From NCBI GenBank assembly GCA_035652095.1, contig DASREM010000055.1, positions 310,001 to 374,000 of the forward strand: 64,000 nt of DNA. Direction: 5' to 3'. Source of the DNA: DASREM01 sp035652095 (lineage in GTDB: Bacteria > Acidobacteriota > Terriglobia > Terriglobales > Acidobacteriaceae). The position numbers were made by a program, and so were the translations under genes. Of the stretch, positions 47,515 through 56,923 are shown piece after piece (position 1 is the stretch's first letter; every line of letters starts with the position of its first letter). The notes under the pieces are model-generated. The model worked only from the letters and a program-made list of their open reading frames with translations. It did not search any database and was not told the origin of the DNA.

Positions 47515-49548
47515 CTAGGCAGAAACCAACGTCCTCTGCTCGCTAGGCTGATACTCCACGATGTAGCCCGCCACGGCGCTGGCTGCAACGGTCAGCGGGG
47601 AAGCCAGGTACATTTGTCCGGGACCGCTGCGCCCGGGGAAGTTGCGGTTCTGCGCGCTGATCACAATCTGGTCAGGACGCGTGGAAACGCCCGGCCCCGC
47701 ATTAATGCATGCTCCGCAACTCGGCTCGATTACGTGCGCGCCGGCCTTCTGGAAGATATCCAGGTACCCGCGCCGGACTGCGTACTCCCGCGTCTCCTGC
47801 GATCCGAATTGAATATAGAACTGTACCGAGTCGGCCACCCGCCTGCCTTGCTTCAGCGCATCGGCAAGAACGGTAGCGTACATGTCCATGTCTTCGTTCT
47901 TGCCGGCCGTGCAAGTGCCGCCGTAGGCAAGCTCAACCGGGATCGGCGCATTCAGTTCACGAATATATTTCCCATTCCCCGGATCGCCCGGCGTCGCCAC
48001 CATCGGCGTAATTTCCGCCGCGTCGAGTTCGATCACCTCCGCATATTCCGCATCGGGATCGCTGTACAGATCTTTCAGCAGCGCTTGCGCCTCGCTGCGC
48101 GCCATACCCCGGCGCTCGACCAGGAAGTCAACTACTTTCTGGTCCGGAGCTACGATGCCCGTGAAACCACCGATCTCGGCCGCCATGTTGGTCATGGTGG
48201 CGCGTTCATCCACGCTGAGTTCCTCGACCGCCTCGCCCGCGTATTCCATGACCTTGGCCAGGGCCTTGCCGCTGCGCACGTAGTCGAGGCTCAGAATCTT
48301 GAGAATGAAGTCTTTTGCGGTGACGTTGGGATGCTTCTTTCCCCGCACGATGATCTTGACCGACTCGGGAACCTTGACGCGTACATCTTTCGTGATCCAG
48401 GAATTGAAGACGTCCGTGGTACCAATTCCGAAAGCCACGCAGCCAACCGCGCCGACGTGGGGGGTATGAGAGTCTGAGCCAACGTTCACCTGCCCCGGCA
48501 GCGCATACGATTCGATCATGACCGAGTGGCAGATCCCCTCCGAACCTTTCCGGTCCTTCAGTTCGCCATGCAGCTTGATCCCCTGGGCTTTCGCGAAATC
48601 CTGTTGCTTAAACTTGAGTTGGGTCGCGAGATCGAGCAGACCCATTTTTCTTTTCTCTTCCGACATGACGTCGTCCAGGAAGGTCAGGTGATCACGAAAG
48701 AAGCGGATGGTCGAGGCATCGTTGACCGGGACATCCTTGCCCACAAACTGCTCGTAGAAAATTGCAGCCATGGGCGTGACATATTCGTGGCTGAAGCGGA
48801 GATCTACTCTGGTGAACCCGCTATCGCCCGGCTTCACGGCCTGGACGCCGACCTTTCCATCTGGCCCCACCATGTGTCGCGCAAAGATTTTTTCTGCCAG
48901 GGTCATGGGCCGCGGCTTGGTCGTGATCGGCGGCAGAAACACCTTTCCCTGCATGCGCGCGACATTGAACGGAAACAGTCCTCCGTACTCAATCACCTGG
49001 CGCGTGATTTCGTCCTCACCTTGTGTGAATTCCGACAGTGGAATCTCTTCCCCGGCACGAATGCGATCGATCAATGAAAAGTTGGTGGAGGTCAGCACGC
49101 CCAGGTTCTGGCAGTTCTGCTTGTAGATGCGCTCGATATTCTCGGCGATCACAACCTTGATGCCGGCCGACATCTCAGCATAGGGCGACTGCTCGCGACT
49201 TGATCCCTTGCCGCGACGCTTGCCGCTGACCGCAGCCACGAACCCGCCGCGTTTCACGTCGCCACGTTTGATAGGGGTCTCGTTCCCGCACTTCAGGCCG
49301 GCATAAGGAATCTCACCCAGTGTCTGATCGAAGTAGAAGCATAGATGGGCGGGCGTGATCTCGTCGGTCGAGATATCGTCGCGCAGCTTGGGATTGTTCG
49401 CGGGATTCTTCGTGTCCCAGGGCAGGTCTTCGCCTCCGAGTTGCCGCTTGATGAGTTCCGGATCTTCGGTGAGAAAAAGGATTCGCCCTTGCAACCGCAC
49501 GTTATCAGGCTGTTTCTCAATCTTGCGCTGCAGTAATGGATTGTTCAC
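47515..49548 (-). CDS. aconitase-family hydratase with swivel domain first
   Basis: A 677-residue protein joining the two parts of an isopropylmalate/aconitate-type dehydratase in reversed order. Residues about 45-200 are the LeuD-like swivel domain with G-K-G-S-S-R-E-Q and an A-E-N-I-E-R-I-Y helix. Residues from 225 are the LeuC-like part with M-T-L-A-E-K-I-F-A-R-H, N-V-G-S-D-S-H-T, G-G-T-C-T-A-G-K-N and S-C-G-A-C-I. The three cysteines in the last two motifs and near V-G-C can hold a [4Fe-4S] cluster. AcnA has the swivel last; AcnB has it early but is larger, with a HEAT-like domain. The substrate is uncertain: aconitate, homoaconitate or isopropylmalate. Confidence 0.85.
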   Translation of the reverse strand: MNNPLLQRKIEKQPDNVRLQGRILFLTEDPELIKRQLGGEDLPWDTKNPANNPKLRDDISTDEITPAHLCFYFDQTLGEIPYAGLKCGNETPIKRGDVKRGGFVAAVSGKRRGKGSSREQSPYAEMSAGIKVVIAENIERIYKQNCQNLGVLTSTNFSLIDRIRAGEEIPLSEFTQGEDEITRQVIEYGGLFPFNVARMQGKVFLPPITTKPRPMTLAEKIFARHMVGPDGKVGVQAVKPGDSGFTRVDLRFSHEYVTPMAAIFYEQFVGKDVPVNDASTIRFFRDHLTFLDDVMSEEKRKMGLLDLATQLKFKQQDFAKAQGIKLHGELKDRKGSEGICHSVMIESYALPGQVNVGSDSHTPHVGAVGCVAFGIGTTDVFNSWITKDVRVKVPESVKIIVRGKKHPNVTAKDFILKILSLDYVRSGKALAKVMEYAGEAVEELSVDERATMTNMAAEIGGFTGIVAPDQKVVDFLVERRGMARSEAQALLKDLYSDPDAEYAEVIELDAAEITPMVATPGDPGNGKYIRELNAPIPVELAYGGTCTAGKNEDMDMYATVLADALKQGRRVADSVQFYIQFGSQETREYAVRRGYLDIFQKAGAHVIEPSCGACINAGPGVSTRPDQIVISAQNRNFPGRSGPGQMYLASPLTVAASAVAGYIVEYQPSEQRTLVSA

Positions 49549-49727
49549 GATCTACCCTGGACATGAAATGGACTACCGTGGCAGGAAGCGGGCCCGCCCC
49601 ACACCTGGCTTTATTTTACCCCTGAGTGGCGAGTTTCCGCAGAGTAACACGCCAGGTTGCGCCATCCCGAAGCACGGCGTAGTTCACTCGCGCGAGGATC
49701 TCGCGCGCACCACGGGCCGGCGGTGTT

Positions 49728-50629
49728 CTACCGATGTCCGTTCTTGCGGTCGTACTTCTCCCCCGCCGGAATCGGCACCGCCAGCTGATTTTCCTTGGGC
49801 GGAAGCGGACAGGTGGCATAGGGCGTCAGCGCGCAAGGCGGATTGTAGGCCTCATTGAAATCCAGCACGACCTTGCCGTTCTGTACCGCCTCGGTTTGAA
49901 AAAGCGCCCCGGAGGATACGTCTCGGTCTTGCTGGTCAGATCCTTGAAAACGAAGAACAGGCCGTCCTTTGCGTCACCGCCCAGGGCCTCCAGGTGCAGT
50001 TCCTGGCCATTGATTTTGAACCGCGCCTCGCCGGCTACCGGAGTGGGTATGACGTCGCCAAGCACGTTAGGAACTGCGACCGTTTTCTTGCCATCGGATG
50101 GGATCCAATCGGCCGTGATCCTGTATTGGCCCTGAAGCGGATAGAAGACTGGCCCCATGTAGTCCTTCAACGCCGGACTATTCAAATCCTTTACCCGGAT
50201 ACCGACCCGTTCCCCGCGTTGAATCACATGGATGCGTAGCGTGCCTAACTCCACCACGCTAGCTTTACCGGAAACGTCGGATGCGAGCTTCATTTCACCA
50301 GCAGGGTTGCCATCAACTTTGGCCTGTACTCCCGGCGCGAACTTCACAGTTACCTCTTTGCCCTGCAGCACGAATACTCCCGCCTCGGCAGGAGATGAGC
50401 CGGGAGGGAGTGCTACCGGCGCCTTTGAATCGCTGCCAAACTTGTTTTCTCCCGGCTTTAACCAAAACAGGCCCGCGAGCGGAAGGTAGTTCTCCTTGAG
50501 GTCCGCCACCAGGCCCGCCTTCCACTTCTCGAACTCCTTCTGATAAGCGGAATCGACCTTGAGCTTCTGACCGGATCCGGTCAGAGCCAGAGTCAGCATC
50601 ACGACGAGAATGGCTGTGGATCGCGCCAA
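49728..50629 (-). pseudogene. DUF1684 family protein, broken by one frameshift
   Basis: The likely start is TTG 50629 with GAGGAGGG seven bases upstream, followed by a signal peptide (A-I-L-V-V-M-L-T-L-A-L). The DUF1684 core is intact to Y-P-P-G-R-F-F at about 49900. There a run of five T on the coding strand (49903-49899) shifts the frame and gives a nonsense tail that stops at 49826. Adding one base restores the conserved family ending: L-D-F-N-x-A-Y-N-P-P-C-A, Y-A-T-C-P-L-P-P and A-G-E-K, with a stop at 49730-49728. The fault is either a homopolymer sequencing error or a recent real mutation. Confidence 0.85.
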
Positions 50630-50648
50630 TGTACCCTCCTCAGGCCGG

Positions 50649-51467
50649 CTAACGTTTGTAAGCCCGCACGTCGGGCAGTTCCTCAAGCCCGCGACCTTCG
50701 AAAATCGCCTTGAACTCGGACAGGAATGCGTCGTGCAACAGACCATTCGAAGCCAGCGTTTCCCGGCTGGCGATCTGGAACGGGCCGCCGCTGAAATCGC
50801 TGACCCGGCCTCCGGCCTCTTCCACCAGCAAAACTCCGGCGGCAGTGTCCCATGGGTTCAGGTTGAACTCCCAATAGGCCTCAAACCTTCCCGCCGCAAC
50901 CGATGCCAGGTCGAGCGCCGCGGATCCTGCGCGCCGCACACCATGTGTTCGCAGCGTGATCTGATGATAGAAAAAGATATTTGGGTTCTTGTGGCGCTTG
51001 TGGCTGGGAAATCCTGTTGCCACCAGGGATTCACTCAGCCCCGAAACTCTGGACACTTGAATCCGCTGGCCATTCAGATACGCCCCGCTGCCTTGCTCTG
51101 CGGCAAACATCTCGGGCCGGGTGGGATCGTAAACAATTCCGGCGATACGCTTCCCTTTGTACTCAAGCGCCATGGAGATACAGAACACCGGAAACCCGTG
51201 GGCGAAATTGGTAGTGCCATCGAGTGGATCGATGTACCACTTGTACTCACTGCCAGTTTCGATGCGCGCGCCCTCTTCTCCCAAGACGTCATGAGAGGGC
51301 CAGCGTGAGCGAATTCGCTCCAGGATCAGGGCCTCCGACTTCCGGTCCGCGACCGTGACCAGGTCAACATCGCCCTTGTACTCCACCTTGACCCGCTGTT
51401 GGAAATACTCCATTATCAGCGCACCGGCTTCGCGCGCCACTTCCTCCATCGCGGGGACGAACTCCAT
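50649..51467 (-). CDS. suhB: inositol monophosphatase family protein
   Basis: From ATG 51467 (an in-frame ATG at 51482 adds five residues) the protein has 272 residues. The metal-binding motifs are G-E-E (residues ~68-70), D-P-L-D-G-T-T-N-F, and W-D-T-A-A-G near the C-terminus. These define the Mg-dependent inositol monophosphatase/SuhB family. Substrates may be inositol-1-phosphate or related phosphates; SuhB also acts in rRNA transcription in other bacteria. It is the upstream neighbour of the DUF1684 gene on the same strand. Confidence 0.9.
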   Translation of the reverse strand: MEFVPAMEEVAREAGALIMEYFQQRVKVEYKGDVDLVTVADRKSEALILERIRSRWPSHDVLGEEGARIETGSEYKWYIDPLDGTTNFAHGFPVFCISMALEYKGKRIAGIVYDPTRPEMFAAEQGSGAYLNGQRIQVSRVSGLSESLVATGFPSHKRHKNPNIFFYHQITLRTHGVRRAGSAALDLASVAAGRFEAYWEFNLNPWDTAAGVLLVEEAGGRVSDFSGGPFQIASRETLASNGLLHDAFLSEFKAIFEGRGLEELPDVRAYKR

Positions 51468-51509
51468 ACTTTCGCCTGGCATGAAATTTAGATATATTGC
51501 CGCACGCCA

Positions 51510-51782
51510 CTACTTCTTTTTATTGTCTTCCGCGATGTACATGATTTCGTGTTTGAAGATAAATAGGTTGGGCTTGTCTTCGCGCGTCAAGCGAACCATG
51601 TTCTTGTCGTAGTATTCGATCCACCCTTTGACCACTTCGCCGTCCGCCAGCTTGATCGAGACTGGCTTCTGTTTTTCACCCAAAGACTTCAGATAAGCCG
51701 CTTCCTCGGAGGTCTCTTCCGGGGGAACGGATCGTTTACGCATCGAGTTTGGCGATGATCCTTGGAATGGCATGACCTGCAT
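51510..51782 (-). CDS. Hfq-like RNA-binding protein
   Basis: At most 90 residues; ATGs at 51773 and 51743 are alternative starts. An N-terminal helix (E-E-A-A-Y-L-K-S-L) precedes an Sm fold: P-V-S-I-K-L-A-D-G-E-V-V-K-G-W-I-E-Y-Y-D then a final L-F-I-F-K-H-E-I-M-Y-I. The last segment corresponds to the Y-K-H-A-I-S Sm2 motif of Hfq, with F-K-H-E-I here. The short lysine tail differs from enterobacterial Hfq. It probably forms a hexamer that binds RNA; sRNA matching is inferred. The next upstream gene is divergent. Confidence 0.75.
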   Translation of the reverse strand: MQVMPFQGSSPNSMRKRSVPPEETSEEAAYLKSLGEKQKPVSIKLADGEVVKGWIEYYDKNMVRLTREDKPNLFIFKHEIMYIAEDNKKK

Positions 51783-51879
51783 TTTACACGGAGGTTTGTG
51801 GGAATCCGGAATAGACGATTTCCGACTCGGCGGTTACGCACATTGGCGCTACAATCCTGCTGTTTCTCGCGAGGTTCCC

Positions 51880-52203
51880 ATGCGAGCACTCACCCTGACC
51901 TGTCTCCTGGTACTGCTGGCGGTTTCCTTTGCCGGCGCACAACACGCTCACCGCAGCTACCCCAGTCCACCCGAACCGGCACAAAAGACGGCCACCACGT
52001 CGGCGCCCGCCACCACGCAAACGCGGCGCGCGGCCGATCCGCTGCAACTGCAGCGTGAGGCGCGGGAGATGCTCGAGTTATCGCAGTCGGTTCAGCTCGA
52101 AATTGACTCTCTGACACGTGGCTTGCTGCCGAAAGATCTGAGCGACAAACTCAAGCGCATCGAAAAGCTCTCCAAGCACCTCCGTAGCCAGGTGGAACAC
52201 TGA
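51880..52203 (+). CDS. small secreted protein with coiled C-terminus (107 aa)
   Basis: From ATG 51880 a signal peptide (L-T-L-T-C-L-L-V-L-L-A-V-S-F-A-G-A) leads into a proline/threonine-rich linker (about 25-50) and an amphipathic helix of about 50 residues, R-E-A-R-E-M-L-E-L then L-K-R-I-E-K-L-S-K. I do not recognise the family. It is probably periplasmic. The stop lies two bases from the convergent stop of the TonB-receptor gene. Confidence 0.65.
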   Translation: MRALTLTCLLVLLAVSFAGAQHAHRSYPSPPEPAQKTATTSAPATTQTRRAADPLQLQREAREMLELSQSVQLEIDSLTRGLLPKDLSDKLKRIEKLSKHLRSQVEH

Positions 52204-52205
52204 AC

Positions 52206-55200
52206 TTAGAACACAAATCGCAGTCCGAACTCCATCACTCTGGGCGATCCCAGGCTGAATACTCCGGTACCGACGCCGATACGGTCCGAGGTGCGCTGGC
52301 TGCGAATGGTGTTGTTGATCGAACCGGGCGTGTTATCGCCTAATGCGTTCAACGTGGGCGACAAAGGATTGTTGGGAGCGTCGAAATTCGCGAAGTTCAA
52401 GATGTTATAAAAGGCGGCGTTCGGCTCGATGGTCAGCCGCTCTTTAATCTTGAAATCCCACGCCAGCTTAAGATCCAACGCCTTTAGCCACGCCAGGCCT
52501 TGCTGCCCCGGCGGCGCCTGTTGCACCGGTTGCTCAATCCCATGCAGGGCCGCAAGCTGGCTTCCGGTAACGATGCCTGCATTGACCAGCGCTGCGCCTG
52601 CCGGAGTCAAACCAACGCTGGCATTGTAGGCCTGGATGAATTTGTTGATATTGTCCGGGGTCACGTTGCGGTCAAACGCGCCTACGTTGGTGCCCGGAAG
52701 CAGGTCGCCATTGGGATAAATCACGCTGCCGTCGCCCGAACCGTCGCCAGTGACGTCACTGACAAAAATTCCGCCGGGATTGCCGGAGGTTGGCAAGTAA
52801 ATATTCGATGGCAACGGACTATAAAAATGAGAGATCAGGCTGATCCGCAACGACCTGGGCAGGTCCATGGTTCCGCCGACCGAGATTTGATGACGCCGGT
52901 CTAGCCCGTTCGGACCGATAAACCGCGTCGGATTGTTGTTATCAATCACAAGATTTACGAAATCGTTGTCCTGGGCGGTCGAGACGTACTTTGAATACGA
53001 GTACGCCACTTGCAGGTTGAGATTGCGGATCAGGCCCTGGGGACGGGAATAATTCTGCGTCACCTTCACTTGCAGGCCGTTGTAGACAGAGCGCCCGATC
53101 GGGAACAGCATCTGGTTGGTCCCGAGATTCGGATTGACCCCCGCAAAGGCCGCATTCGGGCACGGACCGCCTCCACAGACGGCGTTGCCGGAATCCAGAC
53201 CGTTGCTGGCGAAATCGGAAATGGTGGCGCCGGGGACCGTCCCCAGGTAGCAATTCACCACTGCCTGGGAAACTGCGCCGGCAGTCAGCGGAGACGGGAA
53301 TCCAGTCAAGCAATTGGGAGCATTCAGTTGCGCGGTAGTTTCAATCGCGGCAAGTGCTCCGGCGGTGTTGAGAAACCTCGAGTCTCCGACATGGTTCACG
53401 TCCTGCGCTAACAGCGTGTGAGTCTCGACGTTCCTCACGTAGTCGAGCGAGAGAACTGTTCCGGGCCGGAATTCGTGCTGCATCCCGGCGTTCATCTGAA
53501 CCGATCGCGGGGTGCGATAGTTGGGGGCGAAAAGCGCCGTGCCCGTACCGTTAAAGGTTGAACTGAGCGTGTTGCCGATAAATCCCGGATTCGAAGCGCC
53601 CCCGGCAGCCACGGTCGCTGCCTGGTATTGCTGCTGCAATGCCGCGATCTGCGATGCGACCTGGCCAATGGGCTGCCCACAGAACGTAGGATTGGCCACC
53701 GTACCATCGGGCAGAGTGAAGCTTTGCGGAGTTCCGTTTACGCAGACCTGCTGTGTTAACAGGAACAATCCGGTGGAGAGTCTCGGAGGCCGGTCATAGA
53801 GCTGGTTGTTCCAGATATTATTTTCGTAAAACAGGCCAATGCCCGCGCGGAATACCGTCTTTCCCAGGCCAGATGGATCGAACGCTACGCCAAGTTGCGG
53901 ACCGAAATTCGTATTCGGCTGCCGCACCCGGTCGCCTAATCCCTTTCCGTAAAGATCAAGGATATTGCCGGTGCAAGGAGTCCCCGCAGCTGCCAGGTTC
54001 GCGGCTAGCGCCGGATCAAGCTGGGAGCATGGAACCGGTCCAAGGTCGCTATCGGTTCGGCCTGTATCGCGCTGGTAGCGCAGACCGTAGGTCACCGTGA
54101 GGTTGGGACGAATCTTCCACGAATCCCCAACGTAGAAAAGAATGCGATTGTCCGGTCCCTGGCCGCCGCCCGGAAATCCAAAAGCCGAATTTTCGGAGGA
54201 GAATCCCTGGCCGTTGCCCAGGATTACATTGTCCGCAAGGTAGTTCAGCGGGTTGGCGCCACCGCCCGCGAAGACATTCGTGAAGGCCCCGACATCCGCG
54301 TTCACCGCGGGAGCGCTGCCCAGGAACTTCGCAAATCCGCCTTCCTGGATGTGATTGAAGCCAGCCCCGAAACGGAAAATGTGGTTGTGCCAGGGTCGGG
54401 TTCCGTCGTACTTGAATTGCTTGTTGCTCTGAATCGTGGCCTGCGGCGCCAGAAAGTTTGGCCCTGAGCAGAATGGGTCCACTCCGAAGGTCAGGCAAGT
54501 GGGATCGCTGCCAATTGCCAGCTCAAGCTGCGGCGCGGGATTGAAGATGCTGCTTCCAGCCGTGGCGTCCGTAATATTGTTGCGGAATTTCATGTACCCG
54601 GCACGAAAACTATGGGTGTAGCTGCCGGTGGTGAAATCCAGTCCAACCACGTGGCTCGGATTATGGTTCACGTTCGCGAAGGGCTGAAATGTATTGGGCA
54701 GGAAGTTCGCAACGTTCCGGTTCCCGTCGAAGGTGAAGCGGTAGAAGAAATGAAAATTATCGGGCTTGATCTGCCAGTCGAGACGGCCCGCGGCTTCGTT
54801 CTCGCGGAACGGCGAATTGAAACTGCTGGTCAGAGATGTGAAATTACCACCCGGCACCACCGGCGCTGTCAGGTCCTGCTTTGTCCGCTCGGCGGCAATG
54901 AAGAAGAAAAGTCTGTCCTTGATGATCGGGCCGCCGAAATTGCCGCCGAACTGGTTGCGCTGAAACGGAGTATCGCCTCCCGGCAGGTTGGCTGCAATGC
55001 GATGATCGCGGAAAAGGTAGAACGCCTGCCCATGGTAGGAGTTGGTCCCAGAGCGCGTGACCACGTTCACCGCTCCCGAGGACGTCAGCTCGGTCGAAAG
55101 ATCGAGCGATGACTGTTGGACCTGGAACTCCGCAATCGCGCTCGCCGGAATGTTTTCCGTGGTGGTTCCAACTTCTTCATCGCTCACGTCAATGCCGTCA

Positions 55201-55790
55201 ACCTCAATCCGAGCCGTGCGGCCGAAGCGCCCGCCAAAGGATATGGATGAAAAACCGTTCTTGGTGGGATCGAAGTTGCCGCCGTCCTGGATCTGGATTC
55301 CCGGCTCCAACTGCGCGAGATCGAGAAAATTTCTGCCATTGATCGGCAGATTGTCAATTTGCTGCGCGGTGAGAACTCCCTGCACGGTGGCTTGCTCGGT
55401 GTTCACCTGGGCGATTTCCGCTTGCACCTCGATCACCTGGTCCGGGGTTCCAACTTGCAGCTTGACGTTGCCTGCGCGCGTGACCCCGACTTGCACCGGA
55501 ACCGTCAGCTCCACTGACTTGAAGCCTTTTGCTTCAACTCTCACGACATAGTTTCCCGGTAGCAGCGCGCCCGAGGCATACACCCCGGCAGAGTTGGTAG
55601 TCAGGTTGGTGACTTCCCCTGTCCCCTTGTTGGTGATGGCGACCTTGGCGCCGTCCACCAGGGCGCCGCTGGGATCGGTCACCGTGCCTTGAATGCTTCC
55701 GGTGGATATGGTGGTTTGCGCGGCAACAAACGACGAAATCACGAGAACGACGATCGCCAACGCGATGGCGCAACTGCGAGACCTGTGCAT
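52206..55790 (-). CDS. Oar-type TonB-dependent outer-membrane receptor
   Basis: From ATG 55790 the protein has 1194 residues. The signal peptide (C-A-I-A-L-A-I-V-V-L-V-I-S-S-F-V) ends near A-A-Q. A carboxypeptidase-regulatory-like domain follows (G-S-I-Q-G-T-V-T-D-P-S-G-A, about 30-110), then a plug domain (L-P-I-N-G-R-N-F-L-D-L-A-Q-L-E-P-G) and a long barrel ending with a terminal phenylalanine (L-R-F-V-F). Acidobacteria encode many such paralogues, thought to import large organic compounds or carbohydrates; the ligand is unknown. The frame is open to 55889, but the extra residues are not signal-like. Confidence 0.9.
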   Translation of the reverse strand: MHRSRSCAIALAIVVLVISSFVAAQTTISTGSIQGTVTDPSGALVDGAKVAITNKGTGEVTNLTTNSAGVYASGALLPGNYVVRVEAKGFKSVELTVPVQVGVTRAGNVKLQVGTPDQVIEVQAEIAQVNTEQATVQGVLTAQQIDNLPINGRNFLDLAQLEPGIQIQDGGNFDPTKNGFSSISFGGRFGRTARIEVDGIDVSDEEVGTTTENIPASAIAEFQVQQSSLDLSTELTSSGAVNVVTRSGTNSYHGQAFYLFRDHRIAANLPGGDTPFQRNQFGGNFGGPIIKDRLFFFIAAERTKQDLTAPVVPGGNFTSLTSSFNSPFRENEAAGRLDWQIKPDNFHFFYRFTFDGNRNVANFLPNTFQPFANVNHNPSHVVGLDFTTGSYTHSFRAGYMKFRNNITDATAGSSIFNPAPQLELAIGSDPTCLTFGVDPFCSGPNFLAPQATIQSNKQFKYDGTRPWHNHIFRFGAGFNHIQEGGFAKFLGSAPAVNADVGAFTNVFAGGGANPLNYLADNVILGNGQGFSSENSAFGFPGGGQGPDNRILFYVGDSWKIRPNLTVTYGLRYQRDTGRTDSDLGPVPCSQLDPALAANLAAAGTPCTGNILDLYGKGLGDRVRQPNTNFGPQLGVAFDPSGLGKTVFRAGIGLFYENNIWNNQLYDRPPRLSTGLFLLTQQVCVNGTPQSFTLPDGTVANPTFCGQPIGQVASQIAALQQQYQAATVAAGGASNPGFIGNTLSSTFNGTGTALFAPNYRTPRSVQMNAGMQHEFRPGTVLSLDYVRNVETHTLLAQDVNHVGDSRFLNTAGALAAIETTAQLNAPNCLTGFPSPLTAGAVSQAVVNCYLGTVPGATISDFASNGLDSGNAVCGGGPCPNAAFAGVNPNLGTNQMLFPIGRSVYNGLQVKVTQNYSRPQGLIRNLNLQVAYSYSKYVSTAQDNDFVNLVIDNNNPTRFIGPNGLDRRHQISVGGTMDLPRSLRISLISHFYSPLPSNIYLPTSGNPGGIFVSDVTGDGSGDGSVIYPNGDLLPGTNVGAFDRNVTPDNINKFIQAYNASVGLTPAGAALVNAGIVTGSQLAALHGIEQPVQQAPPGQQGLAWLKALDLKLAWDFKIKERLTIEPNAAFYNILNFANFDAPNNPLSPTLNALGDNTPGSINNTIRSQRTSDRIGVGTGVFSLGSPRVMEFGLRFVF

Positions 55791-56001
55791 TCTGGAACCT
55801 TTCCTGGCGCAGCCGCCTACGGCAGCCGATGCGCAGACTCCTGACGCCGCCAGGGAAGGCGGAAGCGAACGGTTAGCGCCGAAGCGCATGCCCCGCGGCG
55901 ATGAATATGTCCAAATTTAATTGGACACACATTCTAGACGATCAAAGCTGGTTCTGTACCAGGAGTGTGATGAAATTGCGAATCGCCGAGGCCGCCCTGA
56001 C

Positions 56002-56913
56002 TCAGTGCGATTTCGAAGTGTAATAGCCGGTCCGGTGCCGAACCACGACCGTGCCCGGCGCTCCAGTCACTTTCACTTCAACACGCCGGAAGTCCGAGTC
56101 AGCAAATCTTTGCGCGGGATAGTACGCGATCAGGTATTGCGTTCGCAGCTCCTCGCTGATCTGCTTAAAAGCGTCATCCAGCTGGGGAACGGAACTGGCG
56201 TAGTAGTATTTTCCTCCCGTGTCTTCAGAAATCTGGATCAGGGCGTGCTCGCCGCCGGTATCGCGGCCTGCGCTGGCTTCAATGGGCACGATGATGATGC
56301 TATAGACGATCGCTTCGGCGACCTGCGCTGCTCGCACCGCCTCTTTGTAGTCTGTCTTGCTGACCGTGTCCCCGCCGTCGGTGATCACCACCAGCACTTT
56401 CCTTCCCTGGCGCGACTCCAGGGCCTGGGATGCGAGATACAGTGCGTCATAGAGCGCGGTCGCCGCGCCCGAGCGTACCCTCTCGATTGCGCGATCCACT
56501 GTCTTCAGGTCCTTGGTGAAAGGGGTTACTTCCTCGACGGTTTCGCTGAATTGGTACAGCGACAGGGCGTCCACCGGGCGCAGGATGGCATGCGCGAAAC
56601 GGCGGGCTGAGGCCAATTCCAATGGCAGGTCCTTCTTCGTGCTCAGGCTGGTGTCCACCAGGAGCACGACCGACAAGGGAAGCGCTGATTCGCGATCGAA
56701 TACCGCAATTTTCTGCTCCTTCCCATCCTCCCGGATTTCAAAATTGTCCTTGCTGAGGTGAGCAAGCGGCGCGCCGTGTTCGTCAGTGGCGGTGACAAAC
56801 ACGTTGACCAGTTTCACATCCACTTTGACGGTGGTTTCCGGCTCTGGCTCAGACTTGCGCTGCGCCTGAGCAACGATCGCCCCCGCCAGGATAAAAATGA
56901 GAAGGACTTTCAT
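56002..56913 (-). CDS. secreted VWA-domain protein (acidobacterial type)
   Basis: From ATG 56913 the protein has 303 residues. A signal peptide (K-V-L-L-I-F-I-L-A-G-A-I-V-A-Q-A-Q) is followed by a short beta domain with V-K-L-V-N-V-F-V-T-A-T-D. The VWA domain has the MIDAS motif D-T-S-L-S in V-V-L-L-V-D-T-S-L-S and a second part V-V-I-T-D-G-G-D. It ends with a beta segment containing Y-Y-P. This layout is the VWFA-related domain of acidobacteria. It probably mediates extracytoplasmic protein contacts. It is ten bases downstream of the MoaD-MoaE gene on the same strand. Confidence 0.85.
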   Translation of the reverse strand: MKVLLIFILAGAIVAQAQRKSEPEPETTVKVDVKLVNVFVTATDEHGAPLAHLSKDNFEIREDGKEQKIAVFDRESALPLSVVLLVDTSLSTKKDLPLELASARRFAHAILRPVDALSLYQFSETVEEVTPFTKDLKTVDRAIERVRSGAATALYDALYLASQALESRQGRKVLVVITDGGDTVSKTDYKEAVRAAQVAEAIVYSIIIVPIEASAGRDTGGEHALIQISEDTGGKYYYASSVPQLDDAFKQISEELRTQYLIAYYPAQRFADSDFRRVEVKVTGAPGTVVVRHRTGYYTSKSH

Positions 56914-56923
56914 GAAGCGCTGG

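Noticed and set aside
47464..48477. A 337-codon plus-strand frame opposite the aconitase-family gene
   Set aside because: Its composition follows the antisense of a well-supported enzyme.
49689..49707. Palindrome CGCGCGA / TCGCGCG
   Set aside because: No T-run, short arms and GC-rich context; probably chance rather than a terminator.
49616..49819. A short minus-strand frame overlapping the end of the DUF1684 gene
   Set aside because: It lies out of frame with the recovered DUF1684 tail, and most of its translation is arginine-rich shadow sequence.
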